From: Lasioglossum baleicum
Taxonomy: Eukaryota > Arthropoda > Insecta > Hymenoptera > Halictidae
NCBI RefSeq assembly: GCF_051020765.1
Contig: NC_134931.1
Span: 19,236,810-19,300,809 of the forward strand
Reading direction: 5' to 3'
Length of the DNA: 64,000 nt
Within the stretch, counting starts at the first letter, position 1; each line of letters starts with the position of its first letter. Below the pieces are notes generated by a model. The model searched no databases and was not told the origin of the DNA. It saw only the letters and a list, made by a program, of their open reading frames with translations. Positions 1 through 11,347 of this stretch are shown in pieces. The position numbers and the translations under genes were made by a program.

Positions 1-2312
1 CCGCTTTCTTTGGGAACAGATGATTACCGGAAGGAGGTTGACCTACTTCGATGATGTGGAGTTTTGCTCCTTGCAGCGTTCTAACAGCGAAACAAAATAA
101 ATTACTAGGTTCCCCGTTTCCTTCTAGTTTAAATTGGGCAAAAGAAGCGGCGTGTCCTTCGATCGGCTGAGAACACTTTCTTTCAACAGAATAAAGCTGC
201 ATAGCACCAACCACTCTGTTATGCTGAGCAGAAATGCCAATTAATAATAGCCATGTTTGCTTCGGATCGGTTCTATAGTTTATTATTTGACAACCGTTTA
301 ACGAAGAATGTCGATCAAACATTTTATTCGGAGTTGACTCTCCTTCCATAGACCAGTGATAAACCGCGGTCTCTGTTACCAATGCTAATGTGTTCAACGA
401 TATCCATTTCCAGAAGACTACGTCTTCTGTCATTGTATGAGCTTTCATTTTTGACTTCATTTCTATGTTAAATATCTGAAGAGTTTTCATTGCTGTTGTA
501 ACAAATATAAAACACGTATCGTTAGTCTTCTCATTGAAACTCAACTTTCTATTTTTCTAACAATACATTTTCCCTCGTTGTGTCGATTACAAAAATTATT
601 ACAGCGATATTAAATCGTTTCAAATTAGTTTAACAAATGTCAGTAGAATAATAATGATTCTAGTAATATATTTGGTCGCAAAAATTAGATAAGTTGAAAA
701 TGGTACAATTATATAGCGCTATATATTGTATAACTATGACTATACTATACATAAATATGACCAAAACTAGAAATCTTTTGGCAAATTCCAAACAGATAAT
801 CAATCGCGATTCTACGATTTATTAATTCTAAAAGAGTCATTCATATACGAACCGTAAAATATCTTTTACCTTTTAAAGCTATAACTTTACTCGCAGGATT
901 CATAATTGCAGAATCTGCAGAAATGGGTCTCCTGATCGGATTAGCAGAATCGTTCATATCGATGATGACTACCTGTGCGGTGTCACCAACTTTCTCTCTA
1001 ACGCAAATGAACTTATCAGATTCCATAGTGAGCGTATTAAAACTAACATTGTTAGCATTAATTCCCACAGCAGTGAGCTATAACAAGAATAATGATACAA
1101 ACTTAAAGGAGCTACAATGTAACTTATAGAAAGATATTGAAAAAGTTATTTTATGAAATCATGTGTGTCGGAAATATATATCTTGTATTATAATTTCGAT
1201 ATGGAAATTACTGAAAATGAAACAAGAAACTATAATATTATTTTGCTTATCGCATTAACGCATAATCGTCGAGTTCGATGTTGTAAAATAGGGCATTTTT
1301 GTGGATATCGTCTATTAATAATATTAAAGTTATCTCTTATTCGTTATTCAAAACATTAATTAGATAAGGATTTGATCTATTCTGATTAATAGAAATCGTA
1401 AAAATTTGAATGCAACATAACCAAATATTACTGTTAATTTTAAACGCATTATTCGTTATGAATATTAATCTTAGATATGAAAAAATTGTTTAAACGAATA
1501 TTCTTAATCGTTGTAAACGAATGTAATGGAAGACGATTTGGTTCGCTAATCCTTAAAATTTGAGAAATACGAAGGATATAGCCACAGTAACGATGTATGT
1601 ATTTAGAAAATTGACTCGTACATATTAATTGCAGAGAAATCAATAAATCGTTTAATAACTTGAACAAGAAGTAATAATCGAAGACATTTTAATTGGCATA
1701 CGATATAATTAAGAGTTTCTAATACGTTATTAGATTGGTCGAAACGTAATCTATTACGAATTCGATCTTCCGTGAAAAGAAAAAAAAATGAACGTCTTGA
1801 CATTTAGAATAATGTGCGAACACATTGTACCGAATTATGTAGGAAAAGCCAAACACTTTAATTAGAAAATTTATGGCATATAAAGACGGAAATAAGGGGC
1901 GTATATGCCGAGTAGACGTGGCCCTCATTGATAAAAAAATCAATTTATTTTTCTTGCCAACTTTCCAATATAGGACGATGCCATGATCGGTTAACCTCTA
2001 CGCATTCGATCAGAAATATACCGATGAATTGATTGAAATGTTCGGTAACCGAAGAAACATACGATATTATACCTGTCAAAGTAACGTCAATTTGGAAGGT
2101 TTTAACGGAACTTCCGTTGTAACGCTGGTGTAGCAAGCAATAGCGGAAAAACGACAGGACGAAACGTCGAGAACTTTAGAATGGAATTGAAAACGGGAAT
2201 TGCAAATGTGAAAATCATTGGCGACGTGTCGAAATAATTGATGAACCGGGAATGAAAACGGGTCACCTACCTGAAGATGTTCTTGAAACCTTATGGGTAA
2301 TAACTGCGTCAT
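1..2312 (-). CDS. Chc: Clathrin heavy chain, 5' part (partial at window edge)
   Basis: Clathrin heavy chain forms the legs of the triskelion that coats endocytic and trans-Golgi vesicles. Three coding exons are visible on the minus strand: 2312-2271 (begins MTQLLPIRFQEHLQ), 1077-870 and 492 to beyond position 1. The junctions are GT-AG and keep phase (42 + 208 + 492 nt). The about 247 residues cover the N-terminal beta-propeller; hallmark stretches include NTLTMESDKFICVREK, PIRRPISADSAIMNP and CSQPIEGHAASFAQFK. The family is about 1,675 residues long, so most of the gene lies outside the window. Intron 1 (2270-1078) is about 1.2 kb. The start ATG at 2312 matches the conserved family N-terminus. 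Identification is by direct recognition of a very conserved protein. Confidence 0.96.
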
Positions 2313-3269
2313 TTTTCTGATGTTTTCTATAGCTTTCCGAGGTTTTCCAGCCGCTGTTATTTAATTAAGATAATAGTGCGGCTGTATACCGTTTCTATGT
2401 ACAAGTGTTTTGCCCTGTGGTGCGCTTCTCAACCAGAAAACCTCAGCCCAACCATCAGCGCACAAAACCAACTGACGGAAAGCGAATGCCGTCACTACTT
2501 GCCGCTGACACCCATCATGGCCGCCAACGACCGCCCCTCTATCTAAAAATAGTTCTTCAAGTACAAAAGTGTTCTGATCGATCCTATATCTTGATATTGC
2601 CAAATGATTTTAAATACATTCAAATAGTAACGGTATGCAATTCATGCGACAAAACGCCTAACAATTCCGACCAACGTCATCGCGATCAAATTCATTTAAA
2701 TATTCATCAGCGTAAGAATACATACAACTCGATTTTCTGTTAAATCTCGTACGCCACCCCTTCCTTTCTTCAATCCTCATCCCCCACTCCCTACTGTGAA
2801 TGAAACTGCAACGGCGCACAAGTGTATACGTGGTACATATACTCTCCTGTACTCCTCTACTCCTTTTTACTCCTTCACTCCTTTACGCCTGTAGCATGTT
2901 TCACACGTGCGTATGGAGTGTACGTTTCAATCGAATCATTTTAACGATATTAGGTTAACGCTTATCAATTCCAGAGTATAGTTATTTAATAAAAAATATA
3001 AAAATACTACATTGTCAGTGGTATATAGAAACTACTTCATGTCTAAATCAATTATATTATTTTTAAAGTGCTAAACATAGCAGAATTTGTGGTTGTCGGC
3101 GAGTAGATATGTAGACAACTCGTGTAAATACGTTGTTGACGGGCCATAGAAAATAACGATTAGGTATAATAAAATTAAAAATACAATTTATTTTCAGGTG
3201 ATTCTGGTAAAACTGTATAATACATAAGTTGTACAAATAGTCATTATACAGCCGTCGCTGTTATGGAAT
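2313..3269. other. Intergenic: clathrin promoter side and RpLP2 3' side
   Basis: This stretch separates the clathrin start from the RpLP2 stop, with both genes on the minus strand, so it should hold the clathrin promoter and 5' UTR. A pyrimidine-rich, degenerate 'ctcctntact' tract lies at about 2840-2890. A short GC-richer open frame on the minus strand at 2361-2603 has no recognised similarity. No gene is supported. Confidence 0.5.
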
Positions 3270-3921
3270 TTAATCGAAAAGACCAAAGCCCATGTCGTCG
3301 TCGTCAGACTCGGACTCCTCCTTCGCCGGCTTCTTTTCCTCTGTTGAGAAAAATTGTAGCGAATAAGTTACTCTATATATTATAGGATATAATATTATAA
3401 TAATATTTACCTTTCTTTTCTTCCGCAGGTGCAGCTGCAGCTCCGGCAGCAGGCACAGCAGCGCTAGCAGCCGCAGCACCACCAACCGGCATGGATGCCA
3501 ATTTCTCGCGTCCTGTAGAAATTGTGGAGATTCGTAAGCATCTAATATATTATCGAGTCAATTTTTTCATTTTTATATAGACGCTATATATACTAGAGAA
3601 AATGTTTTCTACTTTTATCAACTAACTGTTATAGCTTTTTCAATATTGAAATATTGTAGGATAAAAATGAAAATGTACATTTTGCAAAGATTACAAAAGA
3701 TCTTGATCCGTTTAGAAGAAAAGCTAATGCCTGACTTAAATTATTATACCTTGTGCAATTATGTCATCAATGTTTTTTCCATTTAACTCGGATATCACTT
3801 TCTTCAGTTTCTCAGCGTCGGATTCAATTCCGACGGATGATAAAATTTTTTCAATGTCATTTTGATTGGGAGAAGCTTTCCCTCCTAGGGTAGCCAAAAG
3901 ATAAGCGGCCACGTAACGCAT
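3270..3921 (-). CDS. RpLP2: 60S acidic ribosomal protein P2
   Basis: P2 pairs with P1 in the ribosomal stalk and recruits translation GTPases. The coding exons are 3921-3750, 3512-3411 and 3340-3270 (172 + 102 + 71 nt), joined by GT-AG introns in phase, giving 114 residues, the usual size. The protein starts MRYVAAYLLATLGG, has the N-terminal dimerisation helices (about 1-60), an Ala/Gly/Pro-rich hinge, then Glu/Lys-rich sequence and the invariant acidic tail ending DDDDMGFGLFD. The ATG lies one base after a 3' splice site (acceptor AG at 3923-3924). A matching donor at 4520 implies an intron in the 5' UTR with a first non-coding exon upstream of 4521, a usual arrangement for ribosomal protein genes. 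Confidence 0.97.
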
Positions 3922-3922
3922 T

Positions 3923-4520
3923 CTGAAAAATGTAATTGTAATATTACGTATATGTTTTACGGAATAACAGATTTTTTCGAATAATTAAATAACTTCAGTT
4001 TAAAAAAGGTACCATCACAGATATCAGTCGAAAGATGGTGAATGTTTAAATCATCATGTATATAAATTTTGTGTAAAATAGTATTTATTATGAAATGAAA
4101 TGTAAATGCAATGAAATTATATTCTAAGCAAACGCAAATTTCTCTTTTGTATGTAATGAAATGAAATGTATTTAATAGCATGCACATTTGATATTATAGA
4201 ATGATCAAGACAATGCAACTTTTATTTAATATAATTGTCTTATATGCGCACATGCTGATATTCTTTTTATTAACACACACACAGCATAATTTTATTAAAA
4301 AAATAATTTTTCATAATAAAAATTCCTTGATAAGGTTAATGCTTCAAATATATATTACATTTCACATGTTTGTATTTGTAGGACTCATCGTATCGTAATT
4401 CATCCTAGACTATAATTCGTTATTTTGTAAATAAATCCTGCCATTTGATAGTTTAATGTACGATAAATCGAAAACATACAATATTATTCGGGAAAATATA
4501 TTACTAATATTTCTACATAC
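3923..4520 (-). other. Predicted 5' UTR intron of RpLP2
   Basis: On the minus strand a strong donor (AAAG|GTATGT, last exon base 4521) pairs with the acceptor directly before the RpLP2 ATG. The interval is AT-rich and has no coding sequence. The transcription start is probably in the pyrimidine-containing sequence just above 4521; a TOP-like start could not be fixed by eye. Confidence 0.6.
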
Positions 4521-4746
4521 CTTTAAGTCTTACGACACGAAACGTGGATCACGCTCAAAACAGAAAATATGACCGTGCTGAAGCTTTGGTCAAAGAAGAA
4601 GAACCTGGAAGAACCGTAACGACGAGAATGGGAAGGAGGGGAAACGTATGTTTCATTTCGTTTGTAGCGCCATCTGAGTCATGAAATATATGCTGTACCA
4701 GAGAGGAAATTTTCTCCCTGGTATGCACCATGAATATAGTAATATA

Positions 4747-5172
4747 CCCTGACAACCAGGCCTACCATGAGTAGATCCCGCCCCGCCTAGGGCTGAGAAC
4801 GGGCAGAATACGGTCGAAGCTACGCTTCGAGCTGCTCAAGATAAGATTAGCTCAATTTCTGCCTGAGATTCTCCGCGCGTATTAGCGACTTGTTCTACCG
4901 TCCGTGAGCGGACTTTTGCCCATGGCCAAAGCCCTGTAAAACGACATTTGCCAATCACATCAGTACGACGCGACGGTGCTGCCCCGTAAAGCGGCATTTG
5001 CACATCAGTGCGACCGTGCTGCCCTCTTAAACAAAGGCAGATTCAGGGTCTAGCAGCCGGTATTCTGCCTTCAGTCTGCCCATGGCTAAAGCCCTGCGCT
5101 CACGGACGGTAGAACAAGTCACTAATACGCGCGGAGAATCTCAGGCAGAAATGAGATTTTTGGTTGTCAGGG
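4747..5172. mobile_element. Foldback MITE, CCC...GGG family, copy A
   Basis: The ends are a perfect 12-bp inverted repeat (CCCTGACAACCA at left). Inside is a second, longer inverted pair of about 60 bp at roughly 4850-4912 and 5098-5157, which would fold into a long hairpin. ATA flanks both ends, a probable 3-bp target duplication. No transposase is present, so it is non-autonomous. It lies upstream of RpLP2. The 3-bp duplication would suit a PIF/Harbinger or CACTA-type element, but the superfamily is not settled. Confidence 0.8.
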
Positions 5173-5458
5173 ATAGTAGTTACATATTTCATGTTCTTAT
5201 GTACAATTTCAAATAATTCATAAATCTGTAATCTGAACAAAATTCTAGACGAGGGATTAAAGAAAACTGAACAAAACTAAAATTAGAGAATATAGAAATA
5301 TTAATTTTACATAATTTGTTATTTATATTTTATAATCATTATTTTTAGTAAATGAAGATGTGTTACATATATTTAATAATTAATAAGGATATCATAAATG
5401 TCATTTTTTCTTATAATATAATTAAAAATAGGGTACAATAAGTTTTTACACATAATAT

Positions 5459-5772
5459 CCCAGTAAGCAAAAATGCTAGATTCGGCCCATGGCACATAAG
5501 CTCGCGTGGGCTTTTATTTTTGCCTCGACACCATCCCGGCACAAGCTGCCCTCGGCACAATCCTGGCCGCTCGGTCCATTTTAAGAGGGCAGCTTGTGCC
5601 GGGATGGTGCCGAGGTAAGAATAGGAGCCCACGCGATCTTTTGTGGCATGGCCAGAATCGAGCCATCATGTGCTTTGAGCAGCTTCGAGCGACGTTCGGC
5701 CAGTATAATGCTCGTTAGGTGGCCTCCGCACGTTGGGCTCGATTTCTGCTACGACAGGCCTGGTTGACTGGG
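5459..5772. mobile_element. Foldback MITE, CCC...GGG family, copy B
   Basis: It begins CCCAGTAAGC and ends GGTTGACTGGG, with TAT on both sides. An internal inverted pair (GGCACAAGCTGCCCTC-like) lies at about 5530-5620. Its right end matches, in reverse complement, the left end of the larger element at 14339-15449, and its left end matches that element's right end. No coding capacity is seen. Confidence 0.8.
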
Positions 5773-6888
5773 TATATTATGTACATATAAACCAATATAA
5801 ACCTATAGGTTTATATGTACTATATATGTACAAACCTATACAATAATAATACCTATACCTACATTGTTGCAATTCATGAAATAATAATTCATTACCTTCT
5901 TGAAAAACTTGTAATTTCGTGTCATCACTATACATATACAAGCATGTAAAAATAAATTTTTGAATGGTTCGAAATTACAAGCTTTTCTTTATAATTGTTT
6001 ATTAAATTTAAGAAACCATTAATTAGATCAGAATCAATAAACTCCATAACTAATTTTCGTGCTTTTCAATTCTTCCCCTGTGCTGTGCAGGATCTTTTCT
6101 TTATGGTAGCACACGTTTTGATGGTGAATTGGAAAAAATGGAAGGTATTGCATTTTCCATAATAAGTCTTGGACATCTGAACAAAACATTCTCCAGTACA
6201 CCGTTAGGAGATAAAATATTCTGATGCCTTTGGACTTTATCAGTTTCTGCAAAATTCAGACTACAAACTGCAGAATATTTTGCTGATGAGCCATTCAATT
6301 TGGCAAAACGCACTTATCAATTTGATATCAAACTTTTCACAATATGTGCACAATGCAGTGTACGTTTCGTACAATACTATAAATATCTTTATCAATAATC
6401 TCATTATCTCCCAAACAGATAACATATATACATAGTATTTGTATTTGTAACATATATTGGGATAAGGTATTTCTAAACTAAATTTATACATTTGGTTTAA
6501 AAAACAATAGGAGGTAGATGTCACTGAATATAAAAAATAATAATTTACATCGAAAATTTAAAGAATAAATTTATAATTATATATATATATATATATATAT
6601 CTATCTATCTATTTTTTGTTTAAGAAAAATTTACGTACACTGTAATTATATATATGTTGTTGTGCAAGAAATAGCGGTGTGCGGTGTACCTTGAAATTTG
6701 CCGTACTTCAGGCCTCGGACTCGGATAAATCATTTTCTTAGTTAGTCACACTTAGTTGCAGTTAGTTGCAGTTAGTCAACAAAAATCAATGTGAACGCAG
6801 CGCTGATAAAGCTATGAAAGTACATTCGATGTGTACCGGTCTGTAAGGTGTTGTGTCAATTGCGTAAATTTACTTATTACTGCAGACA
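5773..6888. other. AT-rich intergenic stretch with microsatellite
   Basis: Between the copy B MITE and egghead the sequence is AT-rich. It holds a THAP-like remnant at 6100-6313 (separate entry) and a (TA)n tract followed by (CTAT)n at about 6573-6612. Nothing else could be supported. Confidence 0.5.
6100..6313 (-). pseudogene. Possible THAP-domain (transposase-type) remnant
   Basis: In two overlapping frames this segment reads like the second half of a THAP zinc-binding domain: KYSAVCSLNF, then further on MENAIPSIFSNSPSK. Known THAP domains end with a Cys-x-x-His-x-F segment followed by AVPTIF-like sequence; here the His is replaced by Asn. There is no open frame of useful length, so it is most likely a decayed fragment of a P-element or THAP9-type gene. 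The similarity is judged by eye and is weak. Confidence 0.35.
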
Positions 6889-7059
6889 ATGGGTAGAAAA
6901 ACAGTTTCGTTAAATAATATACACTAAGATTTTTCTGCAGAAGTGCTTCCAAAGGAAAAGGTATATGAAATGTTGACACAGGATTTTAGTAAGCCAGTAG
7001 AATTTGATCGAAGATTAGATGTTATCGTTCGACAAATATTCCAATGGTATCATAATTGA
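6889..7059 (+). pseudogene. Interrupted short coding-like frame, unknown
   Basis: Starting at an ATG (MGRKTVSLNN...), a single frame runs 57 codons with one in-frame TAA at codon 13 (6925-6927). After the stop the frame has protein-like composition (EVLPKEKVYEMLTQDF, then FDRRLDVIVRQIFQWYHN) to a TGA at 7057. It lies 400 bp upstream of egghead and may overlap its 5' UTR or promoter. I do not recognise the family. It could be a decayed gene, an exon spliced through the AG at about 6940, or chance. Confidence 0.3.
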
Positions 7060-7473
7060 GGATTTATCTAACAATTTTGGGTAGATATCATCGATATTGT
7101 GCACTTCAATAAATCCTTGAGACCTGTCAAAACGTTATATAATTTTTTGACCTTGCATATACATAGATAAGATTAGGTTATCTGCATTTTCATATTCGGA
7201 TTGTATTAAAAAAATAAGCAAATTTATGAACTTTTATTTTAGCAAATATTGTAGATTCAGGAAATATTGGATCGTATCGTAATTAGATGATTATTTTTGT
7301 TCCAAAGTAATTCGGGAAAAGATGCCGATAGCTATAACTTTGAATTTACACTGAATATTTGTTTTAACGTACAATGTATCGTACGTTTTAAGGACGCTAA
7401 CACTCTAAATTCTTGTCTTCTAATGAAATTCGTCTCTTGTAGTTAATTATGTATTTTATATTTTTCAGGAATA

Positions 7474-9090
7474 ATGTTGAATGGTATATCCAAGCATATT
7501 TTACACTGTTTTCTATTATTCATTGTTATACTTACGTTTGAATTGATTTCTGGCGGAGTTTGCTGGGACAGTGATAAATACGTAGATTTAGATCCATGGG
7601 TTCAATATGGATTTATTGGTGCATTTACATTATATCTGCTGCGAACACTTACGTTTCTTTCATTACCACAAGTATTATTTAATTTCGTTGGATTGACAAT
7701 TTATAACGCATTCCCAGATAAAGTAATCTTAAAGGGTTCACCGTTACTTGCGCCATTCATTTGCATTAGAGTAGTAACACGGGGAGATTATCCTCTATTA
7801 GTGCAAAAAAATGTAAAGAGAAATTTAAACAAATGTATAGAATCTGGTTTAGAAAATTTTCAAATCGAAGTAGTCAGCGATAAACCGATCGGATTGTGCC
7901 CTCATCGAAGAATTAGAGAAGTGGTCGTTCCGCCAAATTATCGCACGAGTAGCGGCGCTTTATTCAAAGCACGTGCTTTGCAATATTGCTTAGAAAATTC
8001 AGTAAACGAATTAGTAGATAACGATTGGATTGTGCATCTTGACGAAGAAACTCTGTTGACCGAGAATTCTATTTTTGGAATATTAAATTTTATATTGGAT
8101 GGAAAACATCAGTTCGGACAAGGATTAATTACATACGCGAACGAAGATGTTGTCAATTGGATTACTACGTTAGCCGACAGCTTTCGAGTAGCGGACGACA
8201 TGGGAAAATTAAGGCTACAATTCACAATGTTTAATAAGCCATACTTCAGTATGAAAGGTTCTTATGTTGTTACTCAGGTAATTATTCGCTGCACAGGTTG
8301 GTGGTACAACTGGTGAGGGGGGGGGGGGAGATTCTACATAAAAAAATAAGTAGAAAATGTAGAGAAAATCGATAGTCGATAAACTTGATTTTTTAAAAGT
8401 CGATTTTCTTGAAAACAAAGCCTCGTCGAATCATCCGATTTCCGGATGTACCACCAGTTACCGACCACTCAGTTCGTAACGTTATCAACAAATTTAGTTG
8501 GTAATAAACTAATGTAAAACTTGTTACCGTTGCAGATGGTGGCGGAAAGGAATGTTTCTTTTAACAATGGATTGGACGGATCCGTCGCGGAGGACTGCTT
8601 TTTTGCGATGAAAGCATTTACCCAAGGTTACACGTTTAATTTCGTGGAAGGTGAAATGTGGGAAAAATCGCCGTTCACGTTATGGGACTTTGTACAACAA
8701 AGAAAACGGTGGCTACAAGGTATATTGCTCGTTGTACATTCCAAAGCTATTCCATTCAGTAAAAAAGTACTGCTAGGCATATCTTGTTACTCGTGGGTAA
8801 CATTGCCTTTGACTACTTCGAACGTGATATTAGCTGGAATTTATCCCATTACTTGTCCGGCAATTGTAAATTTTCTATGTGCCTTTATCGCAGCGGTGAA
8901 TATTTATATGTATATTTTTGGTGTAGTTAAGTCATTTTCTTTGCATCGATTTGGTATTATTCGATTTGTATTATGCATATGCGGAGCATTATCAACTATT
9001 CCTTTCAATTTAGTCATTGAGAATATTGCTGTCATATGGGGTTTATTTGGGAAGAAACACAAATTTTATGTTGTTAACAAACAATTATAA
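7474..9090 (+). CDS. egh: Beta-1,4-mannosyltransferase egghead
   Basis: Egghead transfers mannose from GDP-mannose to glucosylceramide, giving the mactosylceramide core of arthropod glycosphingolipids, in the Golgi/ER membrane. Two coding exons, 7474-8277 and 8536-9090 (804 + 555 nt), join at Q268|M269 with a GT-AG intron; the product is 452 residues, close to the fly protein (457). There is an N-terminal hydrophobic segment (about 8-28), a second at 45-75, the GT2 catalytic motifs HLDEE (188-192), EDCFF (287-291) and QxxRW (QQRKRW, 322-327), then several C-terminal membrane segments ending GKKHKFYVVNKQL. A 3' splice site sits just before the ATG (about 7469), so a 5' UTR intron is likely. 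Confidence 0.95.
8317..8328 (+). repeat. G12 homopolymer in egh intron
   Basis: Twelve consecutive G residues follow the donor of the egghead intron by about 40 bp. Such a run is rare in this AT-rich sequence. It is a likely site of length variation and sequencing error. Confidence 0.9.
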
Positions 9091-10625
9091 TATCAAATTT
9101 ATTACCCGTAAAGTATATGGTATTCGTTTACATGACAACACAAGTTTACATTGATGCTAACGCACTATTATTCTTAAAATACTAATTAAGGAAAAATATG
9201 TCTGTATCTCAAAACATTTAGATACAACATGTAAAGATCGATTTGTATATATACAATGTATACCATATAGATATATGATATATTATATACATATAATTAT
9301 TCAAATTATTAATACGTTGATTCCTATGGAGTTAGTTGTGAAACCACTAATTTTTAATGTCAACCCAATTTTAGTAGTAGTTACAGTATTGCTTTGTTCG
9401 CTCTTACAGCTAAGAATTGGACTCGGTTTACAATATGTATCTTGTTTTTACAAAACTATCTTATCCACACCCAATTTCAGTACCTTCTGTTACAATTTAC
9501 AGTACAATATATTTATGAACTCTACTCAACAGTCAATGTTGTTGCCGAATCTAACTAAACACAAATTGTGAAGAAACTGAAAGTTCTTTCAAATGTCACG
9601 AGTTCTTTTACCATAGTTTTCTACTTATGCGTATTCGCATAAATTCGGTAATATAATCAATGATCGTACGATATGTACTTGATGTTTGTGTTTTTGTTAA
9701 TATTTTAAAAAATCATAAAAATTATCAATTTTTCTATGAAAGAAATTTAATAATTACTTCATGTATCGATAAATTTTATCAAATAAGAAATAATTTGTTC
9801 AAATTAATTTATTAGCTTAAATTAACAAAAAAGTCTAAAAGAGATTGTCGTAAATGAATTTACAAAATTTTCCTTTGAAAGCATAGCAAATTTGATTTAT
9901 AACGTTGCGGCATTAAAAATGTCTGAAGCTGTCAATTTGGAATGCGTAAACATCCTTTAAATCATGCACGTAATCGACTGCTACGACTTACATTCGAATA
10001 CGTTTATTTAATTTGTGACGTATATTGCGCATTGTGTTTCCGTAGCTGTATCTATAATATCGAAAAGAAATTATACTAATCTATATGCGTTTATTTTATG
10101 CTAGATATTATTTAATTTCTCTAATTTATTATTTGTTACTAGAGTTTCCAATTTGACTTGCGCCGTCTTCGATATTCAGAGTATTCGTACATAGTATAAT
10201 ATTATTATAGTATACCTATATACCCCATGAGAGTAATAGAACTAATTTGTAATAGAAGGATTTTTAATATATAAATTTTTTACTATTTTATCTTAAAATT
10301 AAACTAAAAAATATAAAATGTGACTTAATTAGGAAAACGTTATTTTGTAACTTGTTTAAGTTAGTCAAAAATATATGTTTAACGATGTTCATTTCCATTG
10401 ATATTTTTTTATTACAATCTTAATGCAATGTAGGTTACTATATTACACTATAATTAATTTATAATAAAGAATGTATATATAACAAATTTTGTATTGATAT
10501 AAAAAAGTTTGTAATAATGTAAATATCTGTATTTATTTTTGATTAGCAAGTTCAATACTTGTGAAAGATTTGTGGCATTGTGCATATGGATAATATAATA
10601 AAAATATCGAAAAAAGATTGTTTTC
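9091..10625. other. egh 3' flank, AT-rich
   Basis: This is the 3' UTR and downstream flank of egghead. Short open frames are low-complexity and have no recognised similarity. No gene is supported. Confidence 0.5.
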
Positions 10626-10626
10626 T

Positions 10627-10930
10627 CCCAGTCAGCCAAACCTGCCCATGCAGCAGTGTGCCCAGCTGGGACACCTTTTTTCGTAAGATTCTCGATAAAA
10701 TGGGGTACCTTGAGCAACCCGCAGAATTAAAAAAAATTGGTATGATTTGATTCTGAAAATTCTGTATATTTTGTAACTCGTAGGACAACGCCCTGAAGTC
10801 TTTATCCGGAACAGATTGTTTTGGTACATTCCCGCCAATATAACTGCCTCAGGGCTCTGATACCTGACAACACCTGACAGTACCTGGACAGTACCTGACA
10901 TGACAGTACCGTACCTCATCATCCTATATA
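10627..10930. repeat. Interspersed repeat, copy 1 (inverse copy in RMND1 intron)
   Basis: The segment 10677-10865 is found again, reverse-complemented and diverged, at about 27900-28107. Shared blocks include TCTCGATAAAATGGGGT, CCGCAGAATT, the 'tttgattctgaaaa' block, and CCCGCCAATATAACTGCCTC next to AGGGCT. The left edge (CCCAGTCAGCCA at 10627) resembles the end of the CCC...GGG MITE family. The right part (10865-10915) is a degenerate 'acctgacagt' tandem run. No protein-coding content is recognised. Confidence 0.7.
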
Positions 10931-11347
10931 GTCACTGTTTTGGTCGCGCATGCGCGAGAAAAGAGACATTATAGGACATGGTTTTATGCTTCTATTATAT
11001 GCTTTGTCTATGGTTGCAAATTGCTACGCTGTTCACCGACTTACCATTGTTAAGTCCGTGGTTACCAGTGTTTACTACTTTACTGGTGGTTACGCTCTAT
11101 ATACGTTATGTACATTTCAGTATATTTGTTACGAGGAAATTTTCTAATTCTATATTCAAAAACTATGCATGGAAGAAACATGTATTAGAGGTGTAGAAGA
11201 GAGAAAGATATATCAGTGCTTCCGGTGGATAACTGTATATTTTATTGTATTCAAGCATATTATACAAAACACAATTGAGAAACTTCATAACCTATATTTA
11301 AGATAACCTATATTAAGTTCGTGCAATCGAAGAGTTCTTGAAGCATA

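Noticed and set aside
2361..2743. Two overlapping frames upstream of clathrin
   Set aside because: No recognisable homology, no fitting splice sites; probably 5' UTR or promoter sequence.
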